From NCBI GenBank assembly GCA_950295325.1, contig OX485806.1, positions 53,997,169 to 54,061,168 on the forward strand: a stretch of DNA of 64,000 nucleotides, read 5' to 3'. Source of the DNA: Polytrichum commune (Eukaryota > Streptophyta > Polytrichopsida > Polytrichales > Polytrichaceae). A model generated the notes under the pieces. That model saw only the letters and a program-made list of their open reading frames with translations, had not been told where the DNA came from and did no database searches. Below, one piece after another: positions 11,101 to 23,181 of this stretch. The translations under genes and the position numbers were made by a program. Each line of letters starts with the position of its first letter. The stretch's first letter is position 1.

Positions 11101-14100
11101 AGCAAGAGGTGGAAGTAGCTGAGGCATTATTTGATCTGGCAAGAATGTTTACACAACCTTCTGTATCATCAGTGGATGCTAAGTCTGAGGCAAAGTCAAG
11201 TTCGTATGACCTTCAATCTGAAAGTAAAGTTGATGCGAAAGCATTTGCTTGTGCTGTTGCTAGCACCCAACCCATGCATCCTTTTAATGGAGCATGCAAT
11301 TTTTCGTCTTCAATGTCTGCACCTGCATCTGTATCTCAAGCAGTGTCTGGTGGGGGACTGTCACCTATTCCTGCTTCGGCTTCTTCTCCTATTCCTTCTC
11401 CTTCCCCTCCTCCAGGACCTGGGCCAGCATCAGAAGGTATGTGGTCTTTTGATGCATACAGTTGAAGGGAGTGTGAGTTGCTAGTGAGGTGCAAATGCCT
11501 AGCTATACAACATGTTACTGGTCCACTTAATTGTAAGGGAGCCCAATGAGGCCTGCAGTTGTTAAAAATCATGAAAGATATCTGCAGTTCTTCTCAAGTA
11601 GCTGATGGTGTAAACATGGGCATACATCGGTTTTTACAAACTTGGGGTGAGGGGTTCTAGTAGATTGACTGACCTCATCTTGAAATTCACTGCTTTGCAA
11701 TGTGACAGCTCCGAAAAGGAAACGCCCCCGCATCAGGACTCGACCTGAGGAGGGTCCATCAAATCAATGCAAACCATCTGCTAGTTTGGCAAGTGCCCTG
11801 TCAAGTGCAATTGGAGCAAATTCTTCTCAAATAAAAGAGGCAGAACAAAGTATCAACTGGTCCTCTATTGCAGATAGAGGTGCTGTAAAAGTTGAGGCCA
11901 GCACTACCACTGCACCTGCTGTTTGTACAGCTGTACCCAGTCTCATGGTCAGTACAATTGTGACATCCAGCATGCCACTGGCTTCTAGTGCTGCTTCTCC
12001 TATGATATCTTCCTCAGTAGGTCCTTGTTCTGTTTCCCGACCTAGTATCTCCTTGGAGAAAAGAGCTTCCAGCTCTGAAAAGAAGAGTGTGGCCGCAGTA
12101 GCCAAACCAGAGCATGCAAATCCAAGTTTTGTGGAGACCAAACCTTCTATCCCATTGGTCATGGACAAGAAAGCCTCTGCAACTAGCTTACTAGCCTCCT
12201 CAACATCCAACAATAGGGAAGTGGATTCAACAGTCAGCACCAGCTCCCTACCTGAATCCCTCACAGCGCAGTTGGAAATTGGGAAGAGGTACTACGTACT
12301 TTCTGGTTCCAGAGTCCTTTCCACATGATGTTAGTCTTGTTTAGTTGTTTCTGTGATATAAGCTAGGCTGACAGTGGTCATCATCTACCAGGTCTCCCCA
12401 ACCAGCTGCTGCTGTCGATGATGATCCCTCAACCAAAGAACATATTGATCTCATGGTATGCCTGATACTAACTACAGATTATTGAAGAAAGTGCTTGTTT
12501 AGTCGATTTAATAAGAAGTTGCAGGTTTTAGAAACTGCTAATGGAGCTTTTGTGAACTCAGGCCTCTCCCAGCAAGTTGCCAGCAGCTTCAACTATTGAG
12601 AGGAATGGTGATGGTGCTGAAGCTGGAGTTCAAGATGTGCCAGGGAAATCTATTGTATGTCACACCTTGTTTAGTTGTTGACTTTGTTCTCATTGCCTCC
12701 ATGTAGTTGTAGTTTTGTTGGTTGTATTCACCGACTGCATGTACAGTGGAAGAGTTCAGTGCGTTAGTGTGGTCAACGGATTGTTGTACTCTGTGCAGGT
12801 TAATATGGCAATTGCACCAACTGGGGAAACGATTTGGTTGGATCAAGAAATGAAAAGTGAGGAGAAGCAAGTATTGGAGAATTATAATGAACCAGGAAAA
12901 GAATGGGAGACGGAACATAAACACTGTGAAGCAGATGGGGGCAGAGAGAAACAGAGTGAGTTAGATTATCAGACAGAGTTATCAAAGGACCGCGAAAAGC
13001 AGAGGGAAAGACACGATATTAGCAAAATCTCTGCCCAGAGATCAAGTAAAAGTCAAAAAGTGGACATTGGAAGGTCTCAGAAAGCAGGTTAGTTAACTTA
13101 TTTTCCTTTGTTTCTCCTCTTTTGAGTTATTTGTTAGTGCATCTTGGCAAGGCTTTTATCTCAGATGTCCTAGTGTAGGAGGCTTTCTGGTCTGGCACTT
13201 CAAAAATTAAGATTGAAAAATAAACAGTTTATTAAATGACAGGAAGAGTTTCAGAATAAGTGGAACACTAGCTTTTTATTGCTCTAAAATCGTATAGTAG
13301 TGTTTAGGACATTAGTGGTGCCAAATTCGATTGCTGCTGGATTTGGCAGAAAGGCTGTGGAGTTTCTCATAATTTGGCTTTTTGAAATGTCTATTTAATT
13401 CTTGCCAAACCATATTGTATGGATCAAATACCCTGATATTTGATGGACATGTTTGCAGTGTCTGCTACAGCAGCTGCGGCAGCATCATTTTTAGCCTCTG
13501 GCCCTCCTGGTTCTAATAGTGCCACCACAGGTGTGGCTGCTCTTCCTTTATCCATGGGCATGCTCAGCTGGCCTGGGGGATTACCGGGTGGCTTAAGGTG
13601 GGTCAAATGAAATTCAGTGCTAATGCTCATTTCACCGATTTGTCTTCATATAGATTTTATGAAGGACTAGCAATTGATGGTGTCATTGTTTCTCTTATGC
13701 AGCTATTTCCCTCCAGCTGCAGCTGAGGATAATCCTCCATCTGTACAGGTGCCAACGACATCTTGTTTTTCAAGTTCTGTGTTTGGGATATTGCTCTTAA
13801 TTTGATAGAAGTTGTTGCTTAGCTTATGGCCGTTTTTTACTTGTTCATGCTACGTACTCTTGATGCAAATTTTATTGTAGAAAGGATTTGTAATCAAGAA
13901 CCAGCTGACAGAGTCATTGCTTTGAGCAGTTGCCACCATACATCATGCCACCACGGCAAGCCTGGAAAAGATGTGCCTTGCATGTTTATATTGCACGATT
14001 TATCGACATGCAGCAGCAATTAAATAGCCACCATCCCTTCTATACTTCTGCAAATAATATGTATGGAGCTAAGCCTTACAATTTGAACATGCCTCTCTCC

Positions 14101-15932
14101 CCCGTGGAGTCCCTTTTTGGAAGTGCTACGGGTGCCCCTCTTGTGGGTAGTGCATCTGGCCCAGCAGCTGCCAGCTCTTCTGCAGCTGCAGTCAACCTTG
14201 AAGCTTGTGATCGTGGTTTGAGTGCTGCTGCGAATGCTGCAGCTGCTAGTATCAATGGATCCAAGGAGCGTGCTTATCATTCAGAGGTGTTGACCCGGAA
14301 ACTTCCAGCTCAGCAGCAGTCCACCCATCAGCAAGCAACACTTGCTATGCTGGTATTGCACATCTCATCCTCTTTGTGTGTTATGTGGCGTTTAAAAAAA
14401 TCCAGGTTTGTGCTGCTTTGTAGGCAATTGGTTTTGAATGGAATCTGTTATACCTGCAAAACTATTCATATTGTTGCTATTCATTGTATTCTTGCTTTTT
14501 ATGCAGCCTGGGCAAGCGTTTGGACTGCCTGGTACACAAACTGGTACAGCCGTAGTTACTGGAGCTGCACCAACCCCTGCGATAAGTGTATCTAGTGGAG
14601 GAACCAATCTTCTCCCTCCTGGAAGTGGAATGCCTGGATCCAACTCAGCTTCTGGAAGCAGCTCAGCAATGCTTGTAGGTGCTGGTCCACAGGGTGGGGT
14701 TCCATGCACAGCGAGCAATGGTGCTGCTGCCACAGCTGCAGTGCATGCCCAATACATGCATGCAATGATGCAACAGTCACAAAGCTTTCCCTTCACACAA
14801 TATCCACCTCCCCATTTTGGCCCAGCTACATTTAATGGACCTCCTTCACATATGGCCACTCCACAGGTTAGAACGCTACCTACTTTCAAGAATAATACCT
14901 TTTGATTTGGATCACAGTCTTTCTGTGGTCCCCTGTTGCAATGTTTTCATACAATTTCATCACAACCTGCAGTTTTGATGATTTCTTATAGGGATTGAGG
15001 GATTACAATGTACTCTTCTTTTGGATGTTGGTTTTGATGAGATAGTTCTTGTTGTACTATTTGTCTTTATATCCAAGTTTCTTAGACTAGCAATGCTAAT
15101 TGGAACAAGTAAATGCCATTTCCTACTACTTGCAGGCTGCTGCACAATTTTTTGCGGGGAGCCCATTCTTCACCACCCACTTGGTTTCGCATACCCAACA
15201 GCCGGGTAATACAGCAAATATTGGGCCTGCATCTATGCCAAAGCAGCAACAGGCAAGTCGCAGTTTCCCGCAAGCTGGTTCTCCACAGCAGCAGGTACCA
15301 CCACCTCAATCTCCATCCCGTTCCCAACAGCAGCTCTCTTCTCAACAACTGCAGCGGCCATCAGATAGAGATGTGCCCATCGTTGGAGATAATGGTTCAA
15401 CTGCTGATAGCAAGTTTTCAATGATGCATCGGACATTGTATGCACAGGCCTCTCCCAATACTTCTGTTTCAAATGCTAGTCCGCCTGCACCAGCAGTCCT
15501 TTCAGGAGGTTTGCAAACTATCTCATTACCTTCCCCTGATTACAACATGGTTGCTGTACTGGGGAAACAATCTAAGCAGAGGGATCAACAAATCCAACAG
15601 AGTTCTGGGCAGCAGCAGTCTCAATCCCAGCAATCTTCCACTCTTTCTTCACAGCTACAGCAGCAGCAGCAGCATCATAGTCCTGGAGCTGCATTGCAAT
15701 TGAGTGCAAAAGGCGTTGAGCCACAGACAACTCAATCCTTTTCCATGAGCATGGCTGCTGTGAATAGAGGTTCAGTAGTTGGTCCAGGACCGTTAGGTTT
15801 AGCCCCTGTTGCTGCAGTTATGGCACCACAAGGCCATGCTATGTTACAGAGCATTGGTGATTCTGGGAGAGGTCACTCATCATCTCAAGCTCCCCACCAT
15901 CAATTGAATGCAGGGACAACTCACTCAAACAT

Positions 15933-15981
<49 letters not shown>

Positions 15982-18900
15982 ATGCAGCAACAACAGCAGC
16001 AGCATCTCATACAATTGCACCAGGTTCAGCAGCAACAAGCACAAGCACATCAACAACTCCAGCAGCAGGTTCAACTTGCATCCTTGTCAAGATATTACCA
16101 GCTTCGTAGTTTCTCATACTTGTATTTGTAAACCAATTGACTATCAGGTCACGTCGTACCATCTCAATAGGAGAGGGGAAGAATTTCAGGATGAACATCC
16201 TGTAGTTTAAGATACATTGTCTGTTTTCCAACTACAGGTCTCTTTATTTGACAATGTCCCATGAGTACAGCTTTAAGGTGTTCTTCCCCTCATGTCTACC
16301 CATATTTTACTTGTATCATCAGGACAACTCTTTGTGCTAAGAGTCTTTATTGTTTCAGCAGCAGCAGCAGCAACAACAACAACAACAGCAATCAATACAA
16401 CCACAGCCTCAGCAACAGCGGGGTATACAGGTTCATAGGGGTACAACAAGTGGTTCTGAAGACAGCCGGCCAATGTTGGATGGGAACATAACCACTGGTA
16501 TTGGTCGAGGGCGTGACCGGGAAAGTCTGGACGACAGAAAGATGATTGCCAGGCGATCAATAGGACCAGCATCCTCATTGTCTAGAGATATGGAAGGTTC
16601 TACAAGCATACTACCCTCACCAACATGTGGTGGAGGCATGGCCAATTCTAGAAATGTTGGGACTACTCTGAACCTTATGGCGCCAACAAATCCCAACATT
16701 TCTTCTAGATCAAGCGGTCATCCACAACCCTTGACTGTATCAACTTCTATCTCACAGCAGGTGATCCAGGCCTCAAAACAAACAGGTAGCCGCTCAAAAA
16801 GCATGCCTGGTTCGAACACTACACCCTCTGCTGGCACAAATCAATCATCCTTGACTTCTTTCCCAGAACGTGTCCCTACTCCTGGAGCTGCTGTGCTAGG
16901 GAAAGTTCACTCTCCAGGGCTATCTTTGCCAGGGCAGCAGAATGCTACCGCCTCAAGCCAAGGAACTAGGCACACACAAGTTTCTCAGCATTCTCAGATA
17001 AAACTCAATCAGAGGACATCAATGGGGCCGATAGGAGTGCCAACACCCCCAACTGTTCCAGGTACTGCTTTACAAGTGGTTCTTGCTGCTGCAATGGCCA
17101 AAGGTCCTCAAGTTCAGCAGCAGCAACATCGATCACAGCAAGGAGCATTAAACCCTGGTTCTTCCCAGCGAATGTCCACTTCAATGGCAGGTCCCCCTTC
17201 TTCTAGTCCTGTTCCACTACCCCCACTCCCACCCGTTTCAAAGTCTTTGGGACCAAATCCTCTTAAAACTGCCTCATCTCAGAAGGGTCCCTTTCCTGTG
17301 TCTCAAAAGTCTAGTGCTACTTCTGGAAAACGATCATCCTCACCTTCACATTCCCACCCCTCATCTATACTGGGTCCAAGTCCTTTGGCTCAAAACATAT
17401 CAGCCCAAAATATTTCAGTAAAAACTTCTCAATCACAAGGGCAAAATCACCACCCACTGGTGCAACAACAGATGCAATCATTGCCACACACTTCTCAGCA
17501 GGGACAGCAACAACGTTTTCCGCAGCCCCAGCAGCAGGGCCAACTTCATAAACAGTCACTATCTCCACAGCAACAACAGCAAACCCAGCAAACACAACAG
17601 ATGGTGCGGCAACATCTCCTCCAGCATCATCATCAGCAGCAGACACAATTGCACATGTATCAAAACGTATGTTGCAGTTTAGTTACCTTTGATTTTGGAG
17701 AATTTACATGGTTTGTCTGCTTTGAGCTTCCAGATCTTCTCTTCATTCAATTTGGCTCCATCCATGTTGGCCTCCTTGAAGGGGTGGTGATGCAATATTC
17801 ATACAACCTTTCTTTTTAGTGATATTCATTGAATTATGATCATAGATGGTTTTGTATTGCCTCCCTCCTTTATGATATCAGTACATTTGAGTTCAACTTA
17901 AGCCAATATTATTTGTGTGTATAGGCTCTTAGTTACATACATGGAGAGTAAAAAATTGGAATTTGACATTCTACTCTTGCACCTCTTCACCCTATGGTTG
18001 TCTTCCTGAACAGAAAGTTTGCAGTCTGGATTTCTTATAACATGGTTGTTTTCGGTTTGTTTGGCTCTCTATTCTTATGGAACTGGTTCTTGCAGCAGCA
18101 ACAGCAGCAGCAGCCTTCACATTCTCAGTCTCTGCAACCTGGACCTGCCCAGCAGACTTCTCAACAACCATCACCACATCAGCAACAATCTTCACAACCA
18201 CAGCAGCAACAATCTTCCCAGCCACAGCAGCAACCTTCCTCTTCACAGCTTCAGCAGCACTCTTCTCTACAGCTCCATCTGCAACAACAGCAGCAGCCGC
18301 CGCCTCAGTCAACATTTCCTAGCCCAGCATCAAATGGTGGATTGGCTTTGGGCTCTGTTCTTTCATTGGGTACAGGGAACAATGGGACTTGTTCAACTCG
18401 GAACAGCACCTCCGAAATTGGTGGGAGCTCCCAAAGTAGGCCACTGCTCTCTACAAAGCAGCAATCAGCAACTGCTGGTATGCCCGTGGCTAACTCTGGA
18501 AGTCAGAGATCTAATAGTGCAGGCCCTACGTTTTTGCAACAGTTTGGATCTTCTGCATTGCCCTCAGTTCAGCAGCAATCAGGCAGTCCTCGCAACAGCA
18601 ATCCCTCAACATATATGCAGGCAGGGGTCCCCTCTGGTGGAGGGGGAAGATCAAGTGATGCGAAGTTGCTCACTGGTCAGTAATGCTCTATTGCCAGAGT
18701 TATATACCGTGTTTTCAGAAGTGTTGTATTGGTGGGAAGTTTGACTGGCTTGTAGGAAGTGTTGAACTTAAACCTAATTCTTGTGAATAAAATTCCAATT
18801 GACAAACATCAATTTCCTATTTTCCATATTCCTCTAAGATTGTGCACATCTACATTGTGGAATACAATAACTTTCACTCAGGTGTACCTTGTTGAGTTCT

Positions 18901-19374
18901 CATGAAAGGTATTGTAACATGACAGATGGACAAGAACAACTCAACGGTGTGCGCACAATGCAAGGTTCATCACCTGCCAGACCTTCCTCTACAATGTCAT
19001 CTTCTCCGGCCATTCAGCCTTCCTGTCAGAGGACTCAGGCAGGTGGCTCACTGTCAAGTAAGCCTGCAAGTGGACACTACACAGGGACCAACTATGTTGA
19101 GAATATTCAGTCTCGCAGCAGTATACTGCTATCTGGTGCTAACAATTCTACCATTGCACCCATTAATACATCAAATGGTCAAACCAATAGCAACACAAAT
19201 CTGCATATTGGAGGAGATGGTCGGGCACCATTTGTTTCAGGTGTTCCACCTTCCTTTGATTCAAGCCAAATGCACTCGCCATCATCGATATCTATGGCAA
19301 CTACTGTGATTGTACCTAGTGGTCCTGCACCACTGATTAGTCAACAACCAACAACCAATGTTGTACAGCCATGA
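8020..19374 (+). CDS. TIC: TIME FOR COFFEE (TIC)-like clock regulator, 18 exons
   Basis: Exons: 8020-8113, 9945-10249, 10364-10421, 10557-10702, 10819-10860, 11076-11436, 11709-12288, 12392-12455, 12562-12654, 12799-13087, 13459-13597, 13703-13748, 13930-14352, 14507-14866, 15136-16068, 16359-17666, 18096-18675, 18926-19374. All junctions are GT-AG, phases agree throughout, and the sum is 2089 codons plus TGA. Arabidopsis TIC is about 1550 residues; the excess is mainly Gln/Ser-rich C-terminal sequence. TIC-family landmarks in order: basic MERGREGRR start, a VPRKAR segment, PVSEQEVEVAEALFDLARM, a basic APKRKRPRIRTR patch, IDLM, SWPGGLP, and KRCALHVYIARFIDMQQQL followed by GAKPYNLNMP. TIC in Arabidopsis is a nuclear protein with no solved domain that sustains clock amplitude and links the clock to metabolism and hormone signalling. 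The exon 15 donor is the least certain (16023 is an in-frame alternative). No disabling mutation is seen. Confidence 0.9.
13930..14352 (+). CDS. TIC: TIC-like exon 13: most conserved core of the family
   Basis: This exon carries the segment that identifies the gene: PRQAWKRCALHVYIARFID, then MQQQLNSHHPFYTSA and MYGAKPYNLNMP. It matches the (P/R)xxKRCAxHxYIAR block of TIC proteins, followed by the Gly-Ala-Lys-x-(Y/C)-Asn-Leu-Asn element. The rest is Ala/Ser-rich. Both ends are phase 0, giving 141 codons. Confidence 0.88.
15934..16002 (+). repeat. CAACAG hexamer repeat encoding polyglutamine in TIC-like exon 15
   Basis: Eight tandem CAACAG units encode 16 Gln, then Met, then six more Gln. CAA/CAG alternation makes the tract less prone to slippage than pure CAG. 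It lies in the Gln-rich C-terminal half and is the longest perfect repeat in the coding region. Confidence 0.9.
16359..16391 (+). repeat. CAG/CAA repeat directly at the exon 16 acceptor
   Basis: The exon begins with CAG four times, then CAA repeats, encoding 11 Gln immediately after the acceptor TTTCAG. The splice site therefore offers several successive NAG triplets in one frame. The exon 17 acceptor (18094-18095) has the same arrangement. Confidence 0.85.
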
Positions 19375-20400
19375 GTCAAATATAGAGACCCTGGGCTTTC
19401 TTGCAGGTGCCTGGATTATCTTCTGTGATTTTCCCATAGATGTAACAAACAGTGCAGGAGAGAGGTTTTAAATAACCTGAGTTTCAGATTCCAGCATTTG
19501 TTGTGGCCTTTTTTCTTTTCATCACCCTCCCACCCTGGTTGTCCACTTCAGAGGACATTGGTTAGGTGCTTCTGCAGTGAGCAGCTATGTCTGCCAAGTA
19601 TTCCAGCGCATGTGCAGTTTGGAGGTGCTTCCTTGAAGTATTCAAACGGCTGAAGTGGCCATTGTAAGTCAGCTTGCCCTCTCATCTTGTGTCTGGTTCT
19701 CTCCGATGTAAATATTTCCACATGACATACATCAATCATTTTGAAGTAGACTGTATTTTTCAACAACAAAATCACCCTTACACTATGGTACATCTTAGTA
19801 TTTTTAGTATCCAATTCCCACTTAGATATCTTAGACATCAACGGCCAGTTGCATTCAAAAGTTGCTAGTCATTTCTCATATGCCCCTACCTTGGTCAATT
19901 GGCCAGAAGTGCAAATGGTACAAGACAGACCATTGAAGCTGTAGGTTTCTGGTGCACTGGCTGCCGCCAAAAGAGGATTCTCTTTGCTTGTAGAGAGGTA
20001 CATGAGTGCAATGATTACATGGTGCATAGTTGCTCATAAACATCTGCAAGACGGATTTCAAACCCTGCAATTTGCAATTTGTTGGTTCACTCTTTTGAGG
20101 AAGTTCTGGCCATAGCCAATGAGGTTTGATTAGGATGCATCTCATGGAACATTGCTGGTGTGTCTGTCAGGCTGTTCAGGTTTGAATTTGATCAAGGTTG
20201 GCAGAAGGCAAGTGCAACGTAATGGCAGGGGCAGGGGCATGGGAACTTCTGTAACCTATCTTGAAGCTTACAGGGATGTAAGAATCTTATTTGTTGGTTT
20301 GATTGTCACCAACGGACTATCTATCATGAAGGGCCATCATGTGTCCTATGGGATTCCGTGGGATGATCATTTAAAAAAAAATTGATGAGTAGCATTGTAA
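19375..20400 (+). other. 3' flank / 3' UTR of the TIC-like gene
   Basis: This follows the TGA at 19372-19374. No canonical AATAAA was seen close downstream, which is not unusual in plants, so the UTR end cannot be placed. A 77-codon ORF at 20152-20385 has no recognisable motif and is probably chance. Confidence 0.5.
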
Positions 20401-20754
20401 TTTTCGTTTTTGGCAATTTCCACCAATCTTTTAAAATGATTGTCAATGGCAGCAGTTTAATCTTTTTCAATATCGGGCTTTTCATGCTATATTTTTCCAT
20501 TATTTAACCACTCTATCATATGCTTGTTTACAGTTTCATCCTTAGAATGTGAAATATAATTCTAATGCACTCAGTGAGGTAAGCAGTGAGTGCATTGCAC
20601 CCTTGTATGTTCTAAATTGACTGATTGTGACATTGGACAAACGAACATTTGGAGATCTATGTTGTGAATGACAAGGCTAGTGCTATTCATATTCCAAGTT
20701 CCTTTGGCTGGTTGAGAGGACTACGCTTGTGCTATCCCAGATGTCAACTGTTGC

Positions 20755-20784
20755 ATATGGGCATACAAGTGTATGCCCATGTAC
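20755..20784. repeat. Short hairpin-forming inverted repeat
   Basis: ATGGGCATAC and its exact reverse complement GTATGCCCAT are separated by four bases. It lies alone in AT-rich DNA with no gene beside it, and its role is unknown. Confidence 0.6.
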
Positions 20785-23128
20785 CTTTCCTACCTCCATG
20801 AATATACCATAGGGTCCACATTTCAAATGTGTCGTTCTAATTTGGGGATGCGTATGTGAGTTTTGGTGTCAAACTATCTCAAAAAACTCCGCCAACGTTC
20901 ATACTACTTGGTTTGTGGATACTTTGTGGAAGGGACACTTGCATGTCAATTTTTGATGTTTTCTCCCTTGAGTTTGTGCCCGTTGGATTTGCATCCTCGA
21001 GTGCTTCAAATTGATATTTTATCCACAACCAGAAGTGACAATCAAAAAAAAGGAGTGGTTGAAGATTGAAGTGTAACTACAGTAATTATCCCAACTAGTG
21101 AGGAGGGCAAATAGTGCGTTTGGTGCGTTTGGGAAATTAGTGAAGGTGGTACTAAATTTCTTGATGCTATGAAATCAGTGTCACCAAAAGACACTGTTTA
21201 TCTCAACACTATTCACTGAACATATTATTCACTAATAAGGATGTTATTGTATATAATTTATTTATCACTCTACAAGCACCTTAGAGCACACACTAAGTTT
21301 TTTGAAATGTCAAGAAAATGAGCATGTATTTATGCATTTAATACCACTCAGTAAAAAATATCAGCCATCAGTAATTTTAAGACTTGGCAAATAGTTTGTG
21401 TTTTGGGTATTAGTACCAATCGCATTAATTGGGACAATCAGTGTAGTATAGCATGCATTGGAATTATTTTGTACTCTAGGGATGCGAAGGGTAAGTCACA
21501 TGACACATATTGCCACAATATTATTCATAAATTGTGTAGTTTCCCCAATAAATGTTTCTATCCGTCCAGGTAGGATATGCGTTACATTACCGTGGTAAGC
21601 ACCACACATCTTGGCTGATGGCTGATGGCCCATGCACATACCCTTTATTGCCAGAGCTGCCCCTGAGGCTTGCTTCTCCTGGGAAATCACTCGTGGAGAC
21701 CCCAGATTGTCCGCTGAGTGTCCACCTTGGAGCCCATGCCCTCACATTATAGGAGCCAAGGATGTAACTTACACAGGGTGAAAACCAACTTCAGCCTCTA
21801 TGCTGGCATTATTCACAAATAGCTGCACACTCTGACACTTACCTTGGGTCGCGGGTCCCCATTGCTCGACCCTCTTTTCAACTCATGCAATATTGTGTCC
21901 CATTGCAAACGTGTTGTGGCCAACATACAATATACCAAGCATATCGTGTCCCAATACAGTTTGCCCTTTAAGTCTGTTACCTCTATAAGTGATAAATTTT
22001 AATTGGGGGTTTATATGAACCCCCTACTAGAAATGTTAACACTCGAATTGGTAAGAAATACAGATGGTGGATTGTACTAGGGCACATGTAAGGTAAGCTA
22101 CCCTATTAAAGATGACTACATTTTGAGCAATTTTTGTGATTTGTGCACATTAACATTTGGCATGAATTCTTTTTCATATGTAGAGGAAGTGAACAAAAAT
22201 TTGTCAACGTTTTTTAAATTTAAATTTATCATTTTGAACTAGTCATGAAATATTATAGTATTATGCTAGAATGTATTATAGTAGATTTCAAAGGTCTCAT
22301 TTTAGAATCGAACAACTCCTATCATAGAATCAAATCTTGTTTAATTATTACCTCTAAGTTTTATCTTTACACATTCACCATGTGTCTTGGAACCCAACAT
22401 CTAATGAGCTAAGTACACTCTAACTTGGCTCTAACTTTGAACTTCCTAGAAATTATTGTGGTTTCATTAGATCATCTAAAAAGTAAGCTTTCTAGAGCTC
22501 AAATTTTATTATACCTCAAAGAAAAGTTGTTGCTAATGATTGTAAGATCACATAATTATAGTGACAATATTTAGAAATTTTCATGATTGGTAAATAATCG
22601 ATTTAGAATCATTAAACTTCAAGAAATTATGATAAATACATGAAATAAAATTATGTCCAAATTTTAAAGATTATATTAAGAATAGATATACACTATGAGG
22701 TAAGAAAACATTCCATAGAAAACTGACAATTTTCAATCAAAATAATATGAAATGACTATATATAATAATGTATTGACAAAGGGAAAGTTAGGTCATTCTT
22801 GACTTTCAAAATCTCTTGTGAACAAGTATCTTTTCATAATGGCATGGGATGATCGCCATTGACAAGATGATTTGATGAGGAACACAATGATATTAATTGT
22901 GACCTTCCTAGCACCTTCTCTTTGGATGAATTTGCCTTCAAGAGTCATTCATAAGCCCAAAACGGGCCTCTCAAGAAGTTAAGGGCTAAATCCCTTCACC
23001 AAGTGCCCTATATTCAATACCCAAGCCAACCAAACATACCAAAGGAATAGGAAAAACATTTCTTGTCCTTGAAACCATGCTTATCTTGTCATATTTAGAG
23101 AGATCGTGTTCTTTATTTTGGGTACTTG
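20785..23128. other. AT-rich intergenic DNA, nothing recognised
   Basis: Only short ORFs without motifs occur. No retroelement protein, RNA gene or clear repeat boundary was found. Confidence 0.5.
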
Positions 23129-23181
23129 TGTGGCACTTTTGGGCCACCCCCTTTTGAGGGAGCCTAAAAGTGCCACACAAG
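23126..23181. repeat. Terminal hairpin of dispersed repeat copy A
   Basis: CTTGTGTGGCACTTTTGGG and CCTAAAAGTGCCACACAAG form near-perfect arms around a C-rich loop. The equivalent in copy B (60704-60755) is conserved but has compensating and non-compensating changes in the arms (GGTAC against GTATC). Confidence 0.8.

Noticed and set aside
11827-12264. 145-codon minus-strand ORF
   Set aside because: Shadow of TIC-like exon 7; the plus frame has conserved splice phases and family motifs.
17365-18315. Ala/Val-rich minus-strand ORFs
   Set aside because: Antisense translation of CAG/CAA repeats in exons 16 and 17.
20152-20385. 77-codon ORF downstream of TIC
   Set aside because: No motif, low expectation for a gene, and probably within the 3' UTR or flank.
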